A DNA stretch of 7,670 bases. Source: Euryarchaeota archaeon UBA229 (GTDB taxonomy: Archaea; Thermoplasmatota; Poseidoniia; Poseidoniales; Poseidoniaceae). Within the stretch, counting starts at the first letter, position 1. The number at the start of each line of letters is the position of its first letter. Of this stretch, positions 6,478 through 7,670 are shown piece after piece. Location of the stretch: the NCBI GenBank assembly GCA_002505355.1, contig DAUW01000002.1, positions 17,054-24,723 of the forward strand, read 5' to 3'. Both the position numbers and the translations under genes were made by a program. A model generated the notes under the pieces. The model did not search any database, had not been told where the DNA came from, and saw nothing but the letters and a program-made list of their open reading frames with translations.

Positions 6478-7211
6478 CTGAAGGTGTTGCTATAAATATC
6501 GCCGACGTTAGTCTAGATTATCCACTAAATAACAAAGGCATAGGCCTACTTAGAGAGATTCTAACTGGCCGAGTAAAGAAGAACTCGACTAGTTTGTATA
6601 GAGCGTTAGAAAAAATTTCCTTAAATGTCAAAAAAGGCGAGGTTGTTGGATTGATGGGTGCAAATGGGTCCGGTAAAAGTACTCTTCTAAGGGTAATTGC
6701 TGGGATATACGCTCCTGATGAAGGTTCAGTTAAGGTTAGAGGTAGAGTGACACTACTAGCAGGTATTGGCACTGGTTTCCAACTAGATTTGACAGGACGT
6801 GAAAATATCATGCTAACCGGAAGTATCTATGGTTACTCGAGGATGGAAATTTCTAACATGGAGGAAGAGATAATTGAATTCTCAGGAATTGGAGAGTTTA
6901 TTGACCAACCAATTAGAACTTACTCTGCTGGTATGAGAGCAAGATTGGGGTTCGCTATTGTCTCAAATCTTGAGCCAGACATCTTATTGCTCGATGAGGT
7001 CATGAGTGTTGGTGATACAGACTTTAGGCAAAAATCAAGAAATAAGATTGAACAATTAATCAAAGGTGATGCAACAGTAGTTATTGTTTCTCACTCAAAG
7101 TCGATAATAAAAAGTATGTGCGATAGAGTTTTTGCGATTGAAGGTGGAAAAATAATTACAGATGGTTCGATTGAAACAGCACTGGAATACTACGAATCTT
7201 TAGGGAAGTGA
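6474..7211 (+). CDS. ABC exporter ATPase (Wzt/TagH type)
   Basis: The 245-residue ATP-binding subunit that pairs with the preceding permease to drive polysaccharide export. The ATG at 6474 overlaps the permease stop by four bases; an upstream ATG at 6420 in the same frame lies inside the permease gene and adds 18 unrelated residues, so it is rejected. Visible motifs: the N-terminal insert LLREILTGR (25-33) characteristic of this family, Walker A GANGSGKST (62-70), the Q-loop region GTGFQLDLTGREN (99-111), the ABC signature TYSAGMRARL (149-158), Walker B LLLDE (171-175) with catalytic Glu175, and the switch His207 in VSHS. It ends soon after the ATPase domain (EALEYY-like tail TALEYY), so it lacks the C-terminal carbohydrate-binding domain of O9a-type Wzt and resembles the shorter Wzt, RfbB or KpsT-like forms. 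Such forms do not recognise a modified non-reducing end. Confidence 0.94.
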   Translation: MTEGVAINIADVSLDYPLNNKGIGLLREILTGRVKKNSTSLYRALEKISLNVKKGEVVGLMGANGSGKSTLLRVIAGIYAPDEGSVKVRGRVTLLAGIGTGFQLDLTGRENIMLTGSIYGYSRMEISNMEEEIIEFSGIGEFIDQPIRTYSAGMRARLGFAIVSNLEPDILLLDEVMSVGDTDFRQKSRNKIEQLIKGDATVVIVSHSKSIIKSMCDRVFAIEGGKIITDGSIETALEYYESLGK

Positions 7212-7220
7212 TTAGATTTC

Positions 7221-7226
7221 AGAAGG
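7221..7226 (+). promoter_or_regulatory. Ribosome binding site of the 3'-edge gene
   Basis: AGAAGG, followed by another G, lies 7 bases before the GTG at 7234. This identifies the start of a gene that has no stop in the window. Confidence 0.75.
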
Positions 7227-7233
7227 GCCCGAA

Positions 7234-7670
7234 GTGATATTATCTAACGATGAGGACAGGATTCACTTCTCGAAGAAGCAGGTAGAATATTTGAGTGACG
7301 AGTTTGAGCGTCAAAGAAGATGGATAAATTTACTCTCAACAAGAGAAAAATCAGCGCTTGAGGAGTTAGAAGAAACCCAAAATTCCGTCAGTTATCGTGT
7401 GGGCAGAGCATTGACTTGGCTACCCAGAAAATTATTGAAGTTACTTTCAAGTGGTAATAAAAAGAGTATTGTTTACTTTGTCAAGGAAGATGAGGAACAA
7501 CGAGTAGAGGAATTGTTTCCTTCTTCGTTATTGATTACTCCAGAGTTACTACCTACTAGCGACAGTGCTCGAAAAATAGACTATGTTGTTGAGGAATTTC
7601 TCATCGCTATCAAGCGGGGAGTCCTATCAGTTACTCAAGCTAGAGATATGTTTACTGAAAGTTGTTTCAA
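7234..7670 (+). CDS. Probable glycosyltransferase, N-terminal part (cut by window edge)
   Basis: The frame is open from a GTG at 7234 to the last base (145 codons plus two bases). The start has a strong ribosome binding site and lies 22 bases after the ATPase stop, so the gene is in the same operon. Residues about 10-50 are charged and heptad-like (VEYLSDEFERQRRWINLL, then EKSALEELEETQ), predicting a coiled coil. This is followed by SVSYRVGRALTWLPRKLLKLL (51-71), an element I know from the region just before or after the catalytic domain of many surface-polysaccharide glycosyltransferases. Then comes KSIVYFVKEDEEQRVEELF (about 77-95), which could open a catalytic domain, and a helical-looking stretch to the edge. 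No catalytic motif is inside the window, so glycosyltransferase is an inference from the SYRxGRAL element and from the position behind an ABC glycan exporter. A coiled-coil chain-length or tether protein is the alternative. Confidence 0.65.
   Translation, partial: MILSNDEDRIHFSKKQVEYLSDEFERQRRWINLLSTREKSALEELEETQNSVSYRVGRALTWLPRKLLKLLSSGNKKSIVYFVKEDEEQRVEELFPSSLLITPELLPTSDSARKIDYVVEEFLIAIKRGVLSVTQARDMFTESCF

Noticed and set aside
1..7670. tRNA, rRNA, riboswitch, CRISPR array, insertion sequence or phage attachment site
   Set aside because: No cloverleaf, spaced direct repeats, transposase-like protein or long terminal repeat was seen; nearly all of the window is accounted for by protein genes.

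Overview
The window is bacterial DNA of moderate to low G+C. The genes are compact, several have clear Shine-Dalgarno sequences (AAGGAG, GGAGG, AGAAGG), and GTG starts occur. It carries part of a cell-surface polysaccharide locus interleaved with housekeeping and redox genes. The host cannot be fixed from the sequence. A BolA plus CGFS-glutaredoxin pair, a metal-dependent ribulose-phosphate epimerase and coiled-coil-fronted glycosyltransferases at this composition fit an uncultured aquatic bacterium, for example low-G+C Actinomycetota or Chloroflexota, but this is inference only.

Layout, left to right. (1) The 5' edge holds the N-terminal part of a thioredoxin on the minus strand, cut just after its CGPC active site. 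It diverges from ribulose-phosphate 3-epimerase (rpe, plus), which is followed 18 bases later by a family-4-type glycosyltransferase (plus). (2) A Wzx-like polysaccharide flippase on the minus strand overlaps the end of that glycosyltransferase tail to tail by 44 bases. (3) Divergent from the flippase is a tight plus-strand pair, bolA and a monothiol CGFS glutaredoxin, predicted partners in iron-sulfur cluster or iron handling. (4) A UDP-N-acetylhexosamine-type 6-dehydrogenase on the minus strand ends directly against the glutaredoxin stop codon. (5) Divergent from it is a plus-strand operon of an ABC-2 export permease (Wzm/TagG type), its ATPase (Wzt/TagH type) and the start of a probable glycosyltransferase that runs off the 3' edge.

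Functionally, the glycosyltransferases, the dehydrogenase (a source of UDP-uronic sugar), the flippase and the ABC exporter can all serve synthesis and export of an uronic-acid-containing surface glycan. Two mechanistically different export routes, Wzx-type flipping and Wzm/Wzt-type ABC export, lie within about 3.7 kb, so they may serve different glycans. The segment from about 5620 to the end is visibly more AT-rich than the rest, which suggests separate acquisition. No RNA genes, CRISPR array, transposase or convincing terminator was found, and no gap between genes exceeds about 150 bases. I see no clearly new system here; the most notable points are the embedded BolA-glutaredoxin pair, the double export machinery and the two edge genes.
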